A stretch of 5,231 nt of DNA. It comes from Actinomycetota bacterium. GTDB taxonomy: Bacteria > Actinomycetota > Acidimicrobiia > Acidimicrobiales > Ilumatobacteraceae. Below are positions 1 through 5,231 of the stretch, piece after piece. Below the pieces are notes generated by a model. That model was not told where the DNA came from. It did no database searches and saw nothing but the letters and a program-made list of their open reading frames with translations. Numbering within the stretch: the stretch's first letter is position 1; each line of letters begins with the position of its first letter. The DNA lies in assembly GCA_026393655.1 (NCBI GenBank), contig JAPKZT010000327.1, positions 1-5,231 of the forward strand, in the 5' to 3' direction. Both the position numbers and the translations under genes were made by a program.

Positions 1-506
1 CCGCCACCGAAGTCGCCCACCATATTTAGAGGCGGTACAGGAGCCTGCCCTACTCGACCGAAATGTGCCAACGCTCCAGCAAGCGAAATGTAATTTAGAT
101 CATGGCCAGCCGAATTTGCATATGGGCCGTCTTGACCCCAACCAGTCATGCGACCAAACACAAGTTTTCTATTTCGTGCCAAACAAACTTCAGGCCCAAT
201 GCCAAGACGCTCCATCACACCTGGGCGAAAGCCTTCAATAAGAGCGTCGGCACTTTCGACTAATTTCAAAAGCGTTTCAATGCCATCCGGGTGTTTCAAA
301 TCAACCGCGATATTTTTGCGACCTCGCAACATCACATCCCAGTGCGCACTGCTAACGGTCGCATCACGTACCGCTTGCACCCGTTCAACGCGCACGACTT
401 CGGCGCCCATGTCGCTGAGCATCATCGCCGCAAATGGCCCAGGCCCTATGCCCGCGATCTCAATTATTTTGTAACCAGCTAATGGACCTCTGGATGGATT
501 ATTCAC
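1..506 (-). CDS. mcr: alpha-methylacyl-CoA racemase (family III CoA-transferase fold), partial, 3' end outside window
   Basis: The visible 168 residues are the N-terminal part of a CaiB/BaiF-fold protein of the alpha-methylacyl-CoA racemase type, which interconverts 2R and 2S 2-methylacyl-CoA esters so that branched-chain or sterol side-chain acyl-CoAs can enter beta-oxidation. Seen: the opening GPLAGYKIIEIAGIGPGPFA, the segment LIEGFRPGVMERLGIGPE (about residues 89-106), RMTGWGQDGPY (119-129), GHDLNYISL (134-142) and VGDFGGG at the window edge. His135 and Asp165 lie 30 residues apart, the same spacing as the catalytic His126/Asp156 pair of the Mycobacterium tuberculosis enzyme. This favours racemase over formyl-CoA-transferase-like relatives. 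The full family length is about 360, so over half is missing. I chose GTG at 506 as start. An in-frame TTG at 515-513 overlaps the stop of the upstream hydrolase (TTGA) and would add three residues. Neither start has a clear Shine-Dalgarno sequence, so translation is probably coupled to the hydrolase. Confidence 0.93.
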   Translation of the reverse strand, partial: MNNPSRGPLAGYKIIEIAGIGPGPFAAMMLSDMGAEVVRVERVQAVRDATVSSAHWDVMLRGRKNIAVDLKHPDGIETLLKLVESADALIEGFRPGVMERLGIGPEVCLARNRKLVFGRMTGWGQDGPYANSAGHDLNYISLAGALAHFGRVGQAPVPPLNMVGDFGG

Positions 507-511
507 AGTGG

Positions 512-1390
512 TCAATTTTTTAACGCGAAGTCAGAAATTAATTCAACCAAAAATCCCCAAAGTGGTTTTGGCATGTCATGCCCCATGTCGTCAACTAAAA
601 CTAATTTTGCATTTGGGATCAACTCTGCCGTTCGCTCTCCACCCGAAGGCAGAAACAAAGTGTCGTCCTTGCCGTTAATTACCAGTGTTGGAGTTTCGAT
701 TGCGCGGAGCTGCTCGGTTCGACGGCCTGAGGCATAAATAGCAGCAAGTTGGCGGTCCGAACCTTGCGGGTAATACATTCGGTCGAAATCGCGCGCTGCC
801 GACGTTTTCGAAAACTCATCGCTGCGATATTTCTTCGAGTGATACGCCTGATACACGACCGAATGTGCAATGAAACCCTCACGATCTGAAGGTGCCGAAG
901 AGAACAATGCATTCAGTGCCTCCGGTGTTGCCTGCCAATATTCTGGCTCACCTGAAAATGACATCACAGAAATTAGCGATCGCACTCGCGTCGGATGCTC
1001 AATTGTCAAAACTTGAGCGATCATTCCGCCAAGAGACACGCCAAAAATATGAGCACGATCAATCTTTAAATAGTCCAGCAATCCGACAACATCGCTAGCC
1101 ATATCAGAAAGCGTGTATGGCACTGGCGGCATTGGCTCTTCAAGCAACGCCGCTTTCAAGACAGCGTTGAGATCAACTTCAATACCATCAAATTTTGTTG
1201 ACAACCCGCAATCACGATTATCAAAACGAATTACAAATAAATTCTTGGCCGCAAACATTTTGCAATATTCAGTATCCCACTTAACCATCTGGGCTCCGTG
1301 ACCCTCCATCAAAATCAGAGCCGGGTTTTTCGGGTCACCAAACGTTTCGTACTCAAGTTCAATAGTCTGAGAAATCTTTGCACGCGTCAT
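512..1390 (-). CDS. alpha/beta hydrolase, RdmC/aclacinomycin-methylesterase-like
   Basis: A complete 292-residue single-domain alpha/beta hydrolase. Seen: the oxyanion-side segment LMEGHGAQMVKWD (27-39), the strand/loop VIRFDNRDCGLSTK (53-66) typical of RdmC-like esterases, the nucleophile elbow GVSLGG with Ser119, the acid in NGKDDTLF (probably Asp243) and the base in DDMGHDMP (His271). The catalytic triad is therefore complete. A cap region spans about 145-225. No signal peptide or membrane segment is visible, so it should be cytoplasmic. The substrate cannot be read from the sequence; carboxyl-ester hydrolysis is the family inference, and neighbouring genes suggest an acyl or lipid-like substrate. 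ATG at 1390 is preceded by a purine-rich AAGAAAGA about 7 nt upstream, overlapping the stop codon of the PH-domain gene, which supports this start. The gap to that gene is 12 bp, and the stop lies 5 bp from the racemase GTG, so this is the middle gene of a likely operon. The alternative reading is a generic alpha/beta hydrolase with annotation-level homology only. Confidence 0.92.
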   Translation of the reverse strand: MTRAKISQTIELEYETFGDPKNPALILMEGHGAQMVKWDTEYCKMFAAKNLFVIRFDNRDCGLSTKFDGIEVDLNAVLKAALLEEPMPPVPYTLSDMASDVVGLLDYLKIDRAHIFGVSLGGMIAQVLTIEHPTRVRSLISVMSFSGEPEYWQATPEALNALFSSAPSDREGFIAHSVVYQAYHSKKYRSDEFSKTSAARDFDRMYYPQGSDRQLAAIYASGRRTEQLRAIETPTLVINGKDDTLFLPSGGERTAELIPNAKLVLVDDMGHDMPKPLWGFLVELISDFALKN

Positions 1391-1402
1391 ATTCTGTCTT
1401 TC

Positions 1403-2005
1403 TTACTCTTGCAATAACCGTTGTTTTTGCGCTTCGAATTCAGCGATTGTTATCGAGCCTCGGTTAAGTAACGCCTCGAGGCGCTCAAGTTGCTCGACAA
1501 CCGAATCGTAGCCAAATGAACCGTTACCACTGACGTGAATTGCTTCTTGAATAATATTTTGCACCTGTTCAGGTTTTCGAATGTCACTAAATAATTGTTG
1601 ACCATCTTCACTGGCCGACTCAATCAACAAATCCCCTGCGCCAAGCATTCTTTCAAAGATTGATTGCGCAAAATTGACATTATTGACACGCTCTAATGGA
1701 ATTTCTACTCCACGTCGCGCCAAGACTCCCTCACGATAAATCACACGCTGCGAAGTCACGACGAAAAACGTAAAATACCATTTCAAGCCAACAAAACAAA
1801 CTGAGCCAAGTGCTGCAACTAGCGCAACTAGCAGAACACGATCAACACCTATCTTCAACGAAGCATTAGCAATTTCTTGCGCGCGAATATCGGCTATCAC
1901 AAGAAGAATTACGAGCACCGTCGGCTTGGCAAATACAACCCAGTGAGGGTGCAGATCAAGATGCACGTGCTCATCAGGATTTAAAAGTTTGCGCGAGTAT
2001 GCCAC
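1403..2005 (-). CDS. membrane PH-domain (bPH2/YdbS-like) protein with C-terminal SHOCT domain
   Basis: A 200-residue membrane protein of unknown physiological role. Seen: an N-terminal segment with LDLHPHW (16-22), characteristic of actinobacterial PH-domain membrane proteins; two hydrophobic helices at about 24-40 and 56-74; then a bacterial PH-like domain containing VTSQRVIYREGVLARRG (83-99), EIPLERVNNVNFAQSIFER (101-119) and LGAGDLLIESA (121-131). After a Gly/Ser-rich linker (159-168), residues 171-199 match a SHOCT motif, with LERLEALLNRGSITIAEFE followed by KQRLL. SHOCT modules are short helical C-terminal tails of membrane or secreted proteins, thought to aid oligomerisation. The PH domain and tail should face the cytoplasm. 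The start is GTG at 2005; there is no nearby Met, and conserved sequence begins immediately (AYSRKLL..DE). No Shine-Dalgarno sequence is present, but a -10-like box sits 6 nt upstream, suggesting leaderless initiation. It is the first gene of the three-gene minus-strand run. Confidence 0.9.
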   Translation of the reverse strand: MAYSRKLLNPDEHVHLDLHPHWVVFAKPTVLVILLVIADIRAQEIANASLKIGVDRVLLVALVAALGSVCFVGLKWYFTFFVVTSQRVIYREGVLARRGVEIPLERVNNVNFAQSIFERMLGAGDLLIESASEDGQQLFSDIRKPEQVQNIIQEAIHVSGNGSFGYDSVVEQLERLEALLNRGSITIAEFEAQKQRLLQE

Positions 2006-2050
2006 GCACAGAGTTTATAAGTCCGCACACTCACCGCCTAGCGTTGAGAT
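2006..2050. promoter_or_regulatory. divergent intergenic promoter region between the PH-domain gene and uvrD2
   Basis: This 45-bp gap must hold the promoters for two divergent genes. On the minus strand, overlapping -10-like boxes TATAAA (2019-2014) and TAAACT (2017-2012) precede the GTG at 2005; TAAACT leaves exactly 6 nt, the usual geometry of leaderless actinobacterial transcripts. On the plus strand, TAGCGT (2039-2044), matching the loose TANNNT consensus, also ends 6 nt before the uvrD2 GTG at 2051. TATAAG (2016-2021) is an alternative plus-strand box giving a short leader. I see no TTGACA-like -35 at correct spacing on either strand and no Shine-Dalgarno sequence. The boxes are seen; promoter function is inferred. 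Confidence 0.5.
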
Positions 2051-3949
2051 GTGGCTGCCGAAGAACTACTTAGAGCAATGGACGTCGATCAGCGCGCTGC
2101 GGTAACTTGCCCCGAGACGGCCACAGTGATCCATGCCGGTGCAGGGTCAGGCAAAACTCGCGTTCTCACTCATCGCATCGCCTATCGAATTGCCACAGGT
2201 TCAGCCACCGCCGAGAGAGTTTTGGCGATCACTTTCACCCGCGAAGCCGCCAGTGAAATGCGTCGACGGCTAATACATCTTGGCGTGGCGCGTGATTTGC
2301 AATCAGTAACAGTTGGCACATTTCATGCGATCGCACTTGCGCTTTTACGACAGCGACTCTCTGATCTTCACAAGCCGATGCCGGCAATAATAAATAACCG
2401 TCAACAACTTTTAGCAACTGCGATTGGCGATCATCCACTCGCGTCGCGAGCTCGTGAGATACTTATCGAAATCGATTGGGCACATGCACGATTGATTCAA
2501 CCGGCAACATTTGCGCAAACTGCAAAGCGTTTGGGACGCTACGCACCTGCTCCACACAATGAGATCGCCACGATTTATAAAAAGTACGAACAACTAAAAC
2601 TGCAACGAAACGTTTTGGATTTAGATGATTTGATTACTCGCGTGATTGAAGCAATGCGAACCGATAACGCTTATGCCCAAGCGGTGCGCTGGCGATATCG
2701 ACATCTGTTTGTCGACGAAGCCCAAGACATGAACCCCCTGCAATACGAATTATTTGACGCGATTCGCGGACAACGCTCCGACGTTTTTGTGGTTGGCGAC
2801 CCGATGCAAGCAATTTATGGATGGAACGGTTCAGACAAAAAACTATTTGACGAACTACCTGACAAATTACGCGGCACAACGGTTTTGCATCTGCCAAACA
2901 ACTATCGGTGCTCACCACAAATATTGGCTGCTGCCACGGCTGTGGCTGCCCATGCGGATCACATACTCAATGCAAAATCGATGCGTCCAGATTCAGAGCC
3001 GGTAATTGCGAAGGGTTTCCTAGATAACGAATCAGAGGCAGCCGGAATCGCCACAATGTTATGGAGTTACGCCTCGCGCGGCGGTGCCAACCCGTGGAAG
3101 ATGTCTGCGGTGTTAGTTCGCACCAACAATCAAGTAGAGCCAATCGTTGATGCTTTGGTTGCCAGCGGAATCCCCGTTCGCACATCGCGACCCGCGCCAG
3201 AACTCACCTCAGCAATCAGTGATGCATCACAATGCACCAATAGAAACAGCCTGATGACTTGGGCGACTGATGTGTTCACCGAGTCAACATCCGAAATTCA
3301 ACGATGGGTTGCTGAACAGTTACAACTTTTTCTCAAACTTGATCACCCAGGTTCGGTTGATGGTCGAACATTTGCATCATGGATGCGCACCAACCCAGCC
3401 GAACAACAAGGCCCAGATGGCGTAGAAGTTTTGACATTTCATTCGGCTAAAGGTCGAGAATGGGATTGCGTTGTCGTGGCTGGGGCCGAAGTCGGATTAC
3501 TGCCTCATATTTCAGCGATTAGCAAAGAACAACAACAAGAAGAAGTACGTTTGGCATATGTCGCATTGACGCGAGCATCACACCAACTTTTTATAACCTG
3601 GAGCGAAAGTCGCAAAGGTCGAACAACTGGTCGAAGCTCACTTTTTGCAGAGATTTCTGATTCAGCGCCAGTAATTGATCTCAATGAGATTTCAAAAAGA
3701 ACTACTCGAGTAAGTGCAAGTGAGCGCGTAGTTTCGCTTGAAGATCAACTTAAAAAATGGCGCAGCAACCGTGCGCGCGTGATCAGACAATTACCAAATG
3801 CCGTACTGGCGGATCATGAACTAAATTTAATTGCACAACAAAAGCCCAGAAATATCGAAGATCTTGGCAAAATTGTTGGTCAAATTACGGCGAAGCAAAT
3901 CGGACCTGATTTACTTTCAATAATCGCTAAGGCCAGCGTTCCGGTCTAA
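2051..3949 (+). CDS. uvrD2: UvrD2-like SF1A DNA helicase with C-terminal HRDC domain
   Basis: A 632-residue superfamily 1A ATP-dependent DNA helicase, expected to translocate 3'-5' on single-stranded DNA and act in repair or replication. Seen in order: Gln motif around Gln14; Walker A AGAGSGKT (29-36, Lys35); motif Ia LAITFTREAASEM (58-70); Ib VGTFHAIAL (88-96); LDLDDLI (189-195); motif II VDEAQD (221-226); motif III VVGDPMQAIYGWNGSD (247-262); motif IV NNYRCSP (283-289); motif V EVLTFHSAKGREWD (459-472); motif VI RLAYVALTRA (500-509). Residues about 563-628 form an HRDC-like domain (LEDQLKKWR, LPNAVLADHELNLIAQQKP), a DNA-binding accessory module typical of actinobacterial UvrD2. All ATPase motifs look intact. 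The motif IV-V interval is about 170 residues, shorter than in PcrA/UvrD, and the usual phenylalanine-containing EI segment is hard to find (near 178 bp after 3150). The tetracysteine linker known from mycobacterial UvrD2 is missing. Start GTG at 2051 is chosen because conserved sequence begins at once; Met10 is an alternative. Confidence 0.93.
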   Translation: MAAEELLRAMDVDQRAAVTCPETATVIHAGAGSGKTRVLTHRIAYRIATGSATAERVLAITFTREAASEMRRRLIHLGVARDLQSVTVGTFHAIALALLRQRLSDLHKPMPAIINNRQQLLATAIGDHPLASRAREILIEIDWAHARLIQPATFAQTAKRLGRYAPAPHNEIATIYKKYEQLKLQRNVLDLDDLITRVIEAMRTDNAYAQAVRWRYRHLFVDEAQDMNPLQYELFDAIRGQRSDVFVVGDPMQAIYGWNGSDKKLFDELPDKLRGTTVLHLPNNYRCSPQILAAATAVAAHADHILNAKSMRPDSEPVIAKGFLDNESEAAGIATMLWSYASRGGANPWKMSAVLVRTNNQVEPIVDALVASGIPVRTSRPAPELTSAISDASQCTNRNSLMTWATDVFTESTSEIQRWVAEQLQLFLKLDHPGSVDGRTFASWMRTNPAEQQGPDGVEVLTFHSAKGREWDCVVVAGAEVGLLPHISAISKEQQQEEVRLAYVALTRASHQLFITWSESRKGRTTGRSSLFAEISDSAPVIDLNEISKRTTRVSASERVVSLEDQLKKWRSNRARVIRQLPNAVLADHELNLIAQQKPRNIEDLGKIVGQITAKQIGPDLLSIIAKASVPV

Positions 3950-3966
3950 TCGTCATGGTCTGAAAG
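3950..3966. other. 17-bp convergent gene junction without visible terminator
   Basis: This spacer separates the stop codon of uvrD2 from that of the thioesterase gene on the opposite strand. It contains no GC-rich hairpin followed by a T-run in either direction, so transcripts from each side probably run into the neighbouring gene unless termination is Rho-dependent. This is a negative observation made by eye. Confidence 0.45.
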
Positions 3967-4695
3967 TTATCGCGCTTGTTGCGCTTGTTGCGCTTGACGA
4001 ATTTCTACCAGACGCGAAAAAACTTCTGGGCGCATTGACACAAAAAGCCCTTTGGCTTCTGCGCATAAAGTTTCTCCGTGATGCAAAGTTCCGGCAACGC
4101 TTATCTTGCGACCATCAATTGAAACAACTCGACCTTGAAAGACAACTGGTTGTTTTAGTGGTGTCGGTGCCCGATAATCAACGGTCAAGTTCACGGTCAT
4201 ACCAGGGTTACCACTCAACGACTGCGCCATTCCTAAAACTTCGTCAAAATAAGCGGCGATAAAACCACCATGCACGCAACCTGGCGGCCCTTCATAAGCA
4301 GCCGGAAACGTCGCATGACCAACAACAGTCGATTCGCTGCCCCCATCGCCTTCAATGTCCATGCGCATCGGCACCGAAAGCGGATTAATTGCACCAATGA
4401 TCGGACTGCGATCTAGAAAACTATTCATCGGCGCCAGCGAACCTTCGGCGGGCCCTTCGTAATCATGACTATGTGGTCGAGATTTTAAAAGTGAAACAGC
4501 TTGATTGATAATCACTCGCGTTCGCTCGAGTTCTTCAACTGGTGCTGAAGTAGCCAATAATTCATCAAGTACAACTCTTAATTCTTGGGCAATCTGAATT
4601 CGCAATTCATCGGTTGGCGAGCGTTCTTCAGTTCGAATATGGAAACCCTTAAATGGATTTGGCAGATTCGCAGGATCAGTCGTTGACATATTCAT
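3967..4695 (-). CDS. PaaI/THEM4-like hotdog-fold acyl-CoA thioesterase
   Basis: A 242-residue protein with a hotdog (4HBT/PaaI) thioesterase domain at about 100-230, predicted to hydrolyse an acyl-CoA to the free acid and CoA in the cytoplasm. Seen: PPGCVHGGFIAAYFDEVLG (137-155). It contains the HGG turn (His142-Gly144) and Asp151 nine residues after the His, the same His/Asp spacing as in THEM4-type enzymes. It is followed by the strands MTVNLTVDYRAPTPLKQPVV and GRVVSIDGRKISVAGTL. Residues 1-99 are an extension made of a Pro-rich start, a helix rich in Glu, Leu and Arg (about 29-72) and a linker. Simple PaaI proteins are about 140 residues, so this is a long form. The C terminus is a QAQ repeat encoded by a 9-bp tandem repeat. 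ATG at 4695 is used; a second ATG two codons later (MSTTD) is possible. No Shine-Dalgarno sequence is seen, and a TATAAA box is 7 nt upstream. The gene follows exonuclease III by 22 bp. The substrate is unknown. Confidence 0.88.
   Translation of the reverse strand: MNMSTTDPANLPNPFKGFHIRTEERSPTDELRIQIAQELRVVLDELLATSAPVEELERTRVIINQAVSLLKSRPHSHDYEGPAEGSLAPMNSFLDRSPIIGAINPLSVPMRMDIEGDGGSESTVVGHATFPAAYEGPPGCVHGGFIAAYFDEVLGMAQSLSGNPGMTVNLTVDYRAPTPLKQPVVFQGRVVSIDGRKISVAGTLHHGETLCAEAKGLFVSMRPEVFSRLVEIRQAQQAQQAR
3972..3998. repeat. 9-bp tandem repeat (about three units) in the thioesterase 3' end
   Basis: Two exact copies of GCGCTTGTT (3972-3980 and 3981-3989) are followed by a third that differs in its last two bases, GCGCTTGAC (3990-3998). 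On the coding strand the units read through Gln-Ala-Gln and produce the tail QAQQAQQAR just before the stop. Copy-number change would keep the reading frame and only lengthen or shorten the tail. Confidence 0.85.
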
Positions 4696-4708
4696 GGAGC
4701 TGTTTATA
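4696..4708 (-). promoter_or_regulatory. possible leaderless promoter -10 box for the thioesterase gene
   Basis: On the minus strand, TATAAA (4708-4703) is followed by seven bases (CAGCTCC) and then the ATG. The bases before the ATG are not purine-rich, so a ribosome binding site is lacking. The same TATAAAC string precedes the PH-domain gene at a similar distance. No -35 box is evident upstream, inside the end of the exonuclease gene. It could allow independent transcription of the thioesterase in addition to read-through from exonuclease III. Function is inferred. Confidence 0.4.
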
Positions 4709-4717
4709 GACCTGAAG

Positions 4718-5231
4718 CTAAGACTTTTTCTCGACTGTCATCATCACTGGCACGTGATCACTCGGCTTCTCACCCTTGCGAGCATTGCGGTCAATTTCTG
4801 AAGATTTTACGCGCTTGGCTAATGATTTCGTCGCCAATAAAAAATCAATTCGCATACCTTCGCCTTTGTGAAAACTGCCATTGCGATAATCCCACCAAGA
4901 GAAAACTTTGGGTTCCGGGTGCATATCCCGAAAAACATCGGTCAATCCCCATTCGCATAGCGAAGCGAACGCTTTACGCTCTGGTGCACTGACATGAGTC
5001 GCACCTTCAAATTTGGTGACATCCCAGACATCGTCATCTGTTGGCGCGATATTGAAGTCGCCACCGATCACTAAATCTTCATTCGGCTTGGCGATTTTTT
5101 CGGCGTGTTGCTTTAACTTCTTCATCCACTCAAGTTTGTAGGTGTAATGATCATTGTCGAGGGCTCTGCCGTTTGGCACATAGACGCTGACAACTTTGAC
5201 TCCGCCGCAGGTCGCAGAAATAATTCGCGCC
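4718..5231 (-). CDS. xthA: exodeoxyribonuclease III (Xth family AP endonuclease), partial, 5' end outside window
   Basis: The C-terminal 170 or so residues of an ExoIII/AP endonuclease, the magnesium-dependent enzyme that cleaves abasic sites and removes 3' blocks in base-excision repair. The frame stays open to the right edge, so the true start lies beyond it; the GTG at 5179 is an internal Val in VVSVYVPNG, not a start. Numbering from the first complete codon, seen are YVPNG with Tyr17, GGDFNIAPTDDDVWD (56-70; Asp58 and Asn60 match the GDxN catalytic pair), FSWWDYR, GMRIDFLLAT with Asp129, and KPSDHVPV with Asp158 and the catalytic His159. The Asp129-to-His159 distance of 30 equals that of Asp229/His259 in the E. 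coli enzyme. The family is about 260-270 residues, so roughly 90-100 N-terminal residues are missing, including the first metal-binding Asn and Glu. The stop TAG at 4720-4718 lies 22 bp before the thioesterase, so the two may be co-transcribed. Confidence 0.94.
   Translation of the reverse strand, partial: ARIISATCGGVKVVSVYVPNGRALDNDHYTYKLEWMKKLKQHAEKIAKPNEDLVIGGDFNIAPTDDDVWDVTKFEGATHVSAPERKAFASLCEWGLTDVFRDMHPEPKVFSWWDYRNGSFHKGEGMRIDFLLATKSLAKRVKSSEIDRNARKGEKPSDHVPVMMTVEKKS

Noticed and set aside
148..474. Plus-strand open frame of 108 codons antisense to the racemase
   Set aside because: Its product is Arg/Ser/Thr-rich and resembles no family, while the opposite strand encodes clear racemase motifs throughout the stretch. 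It is a shadow frame.
2015..2020. TTATAA palindrome as a transcription-factor operator
   Set aside because: It is a 6-bp AT palindrome explained by -10-like boxes on one or both strands; no longer dyad surrounds it.
2634..2918. Minus-strand open frame of 94 codons inside uvrD2
   Set aside because: It lies opposite helicase motifs II and III, its composition is Arg/Cys-rich and without recognisable domains, and there is no initiation context. It is a shadow frame.
3972..3984. GCGC-TTGTT-GCGC inverted repeat as a transcription terminator
   Set aside because: The stem is only 4 bp, arises from the 9-bp coding repeat, and is not followed by a T-run in either direction.
4035..4262. Plus-strand open frame of 75 codons opposite the thioesterase
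   Set aside because: It overlaps the conserved hotdog core on the other strand and gives a basic, unstructured-looking product with no recognisable motif.
5177..5179. GTG as the start codon of a short 153-residue exonuclease
   Set aside because: The frame continues upstream to the window edge with conserved ExoIII sequence (VKVVSVYVPNG), so this GTG encodes an internal valine and the gene is cut by the window.

Overview
The window is almost entirely protein-coding, with six genes and gaps of 5 to 45 bp between them. No tRNA, rRNA, CRISPR array, insertion sequence or attachment site is visible. The gene content suggests an actinobacterium (Actinomycetota). The evidence is a UvrD2-type helicase with a C-terminal HRDC domain, a membrane PH-domain protein with the actinobacterial-style start around HPHW, an alpha-methylacyl-CoA racemase close to the mycobacterial type, and start codons without a Shine-Dalgarno sequence that have TANNNT or TATAAA boxes 6-7 nt upstream, as in leaderless actinobacterial genes. 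Base composition looks moderate, near half G+C or slightly below by eye (not computed). With the dense packing, this fits a streamlined free-living lineage, such as an aquatic actinobacterium or acidimicrobiian, better than a high-GC soil actinomycete. That placement is inference.

Layout. Positions 2005 down to 1 hold a minus-strand gene run: a two-helix membrane bPH2/YdbS-like protein with a SHOCT tail, then an RdmC-like alpha/beta hydrolase, then the N-terminal part of alpha-methylacyl-CoA racemase, which leaves the window at its left edge. Gaps are 12 bp and about 5 bp, or a 3-nt stop/start overlap if a TTG start is used, so the run looks like one operon. A 45-bp divergent intergenic region (2006-2050) separates it from the only plus-strand gene, the UvrD2-like helicase (2051-3949). 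The helicase converges, with a 17-bp gap and no visible terminator, on a minus-strand pair: exonuclease III (5' end cut off at the right edge) followed after 22 bp by a PaaI/THEM4-like hotdog thioesterase.

Functional reading. The left operon joins CoA-ester stereochemistry (racemase) to an esterase-type hydrolase and a membrane protein of unknown role. The thioesterase is a second acyl-CoA-related gene. Together they suggest a cell that handles branched-chain or other lipid acyl-CoAs. The helicase and exonuclease III are DNA-repair genes; nothing shows they act together with the lipid genes.

I did not find a convincing new system. The points most worth a second look are the diverged segment after helicase motif IV, the apparent absence of the tetracysteine linker in the helicase, the PH-SHOCT fusion inside a lipid-type operon, and the probable leaderless promoters.
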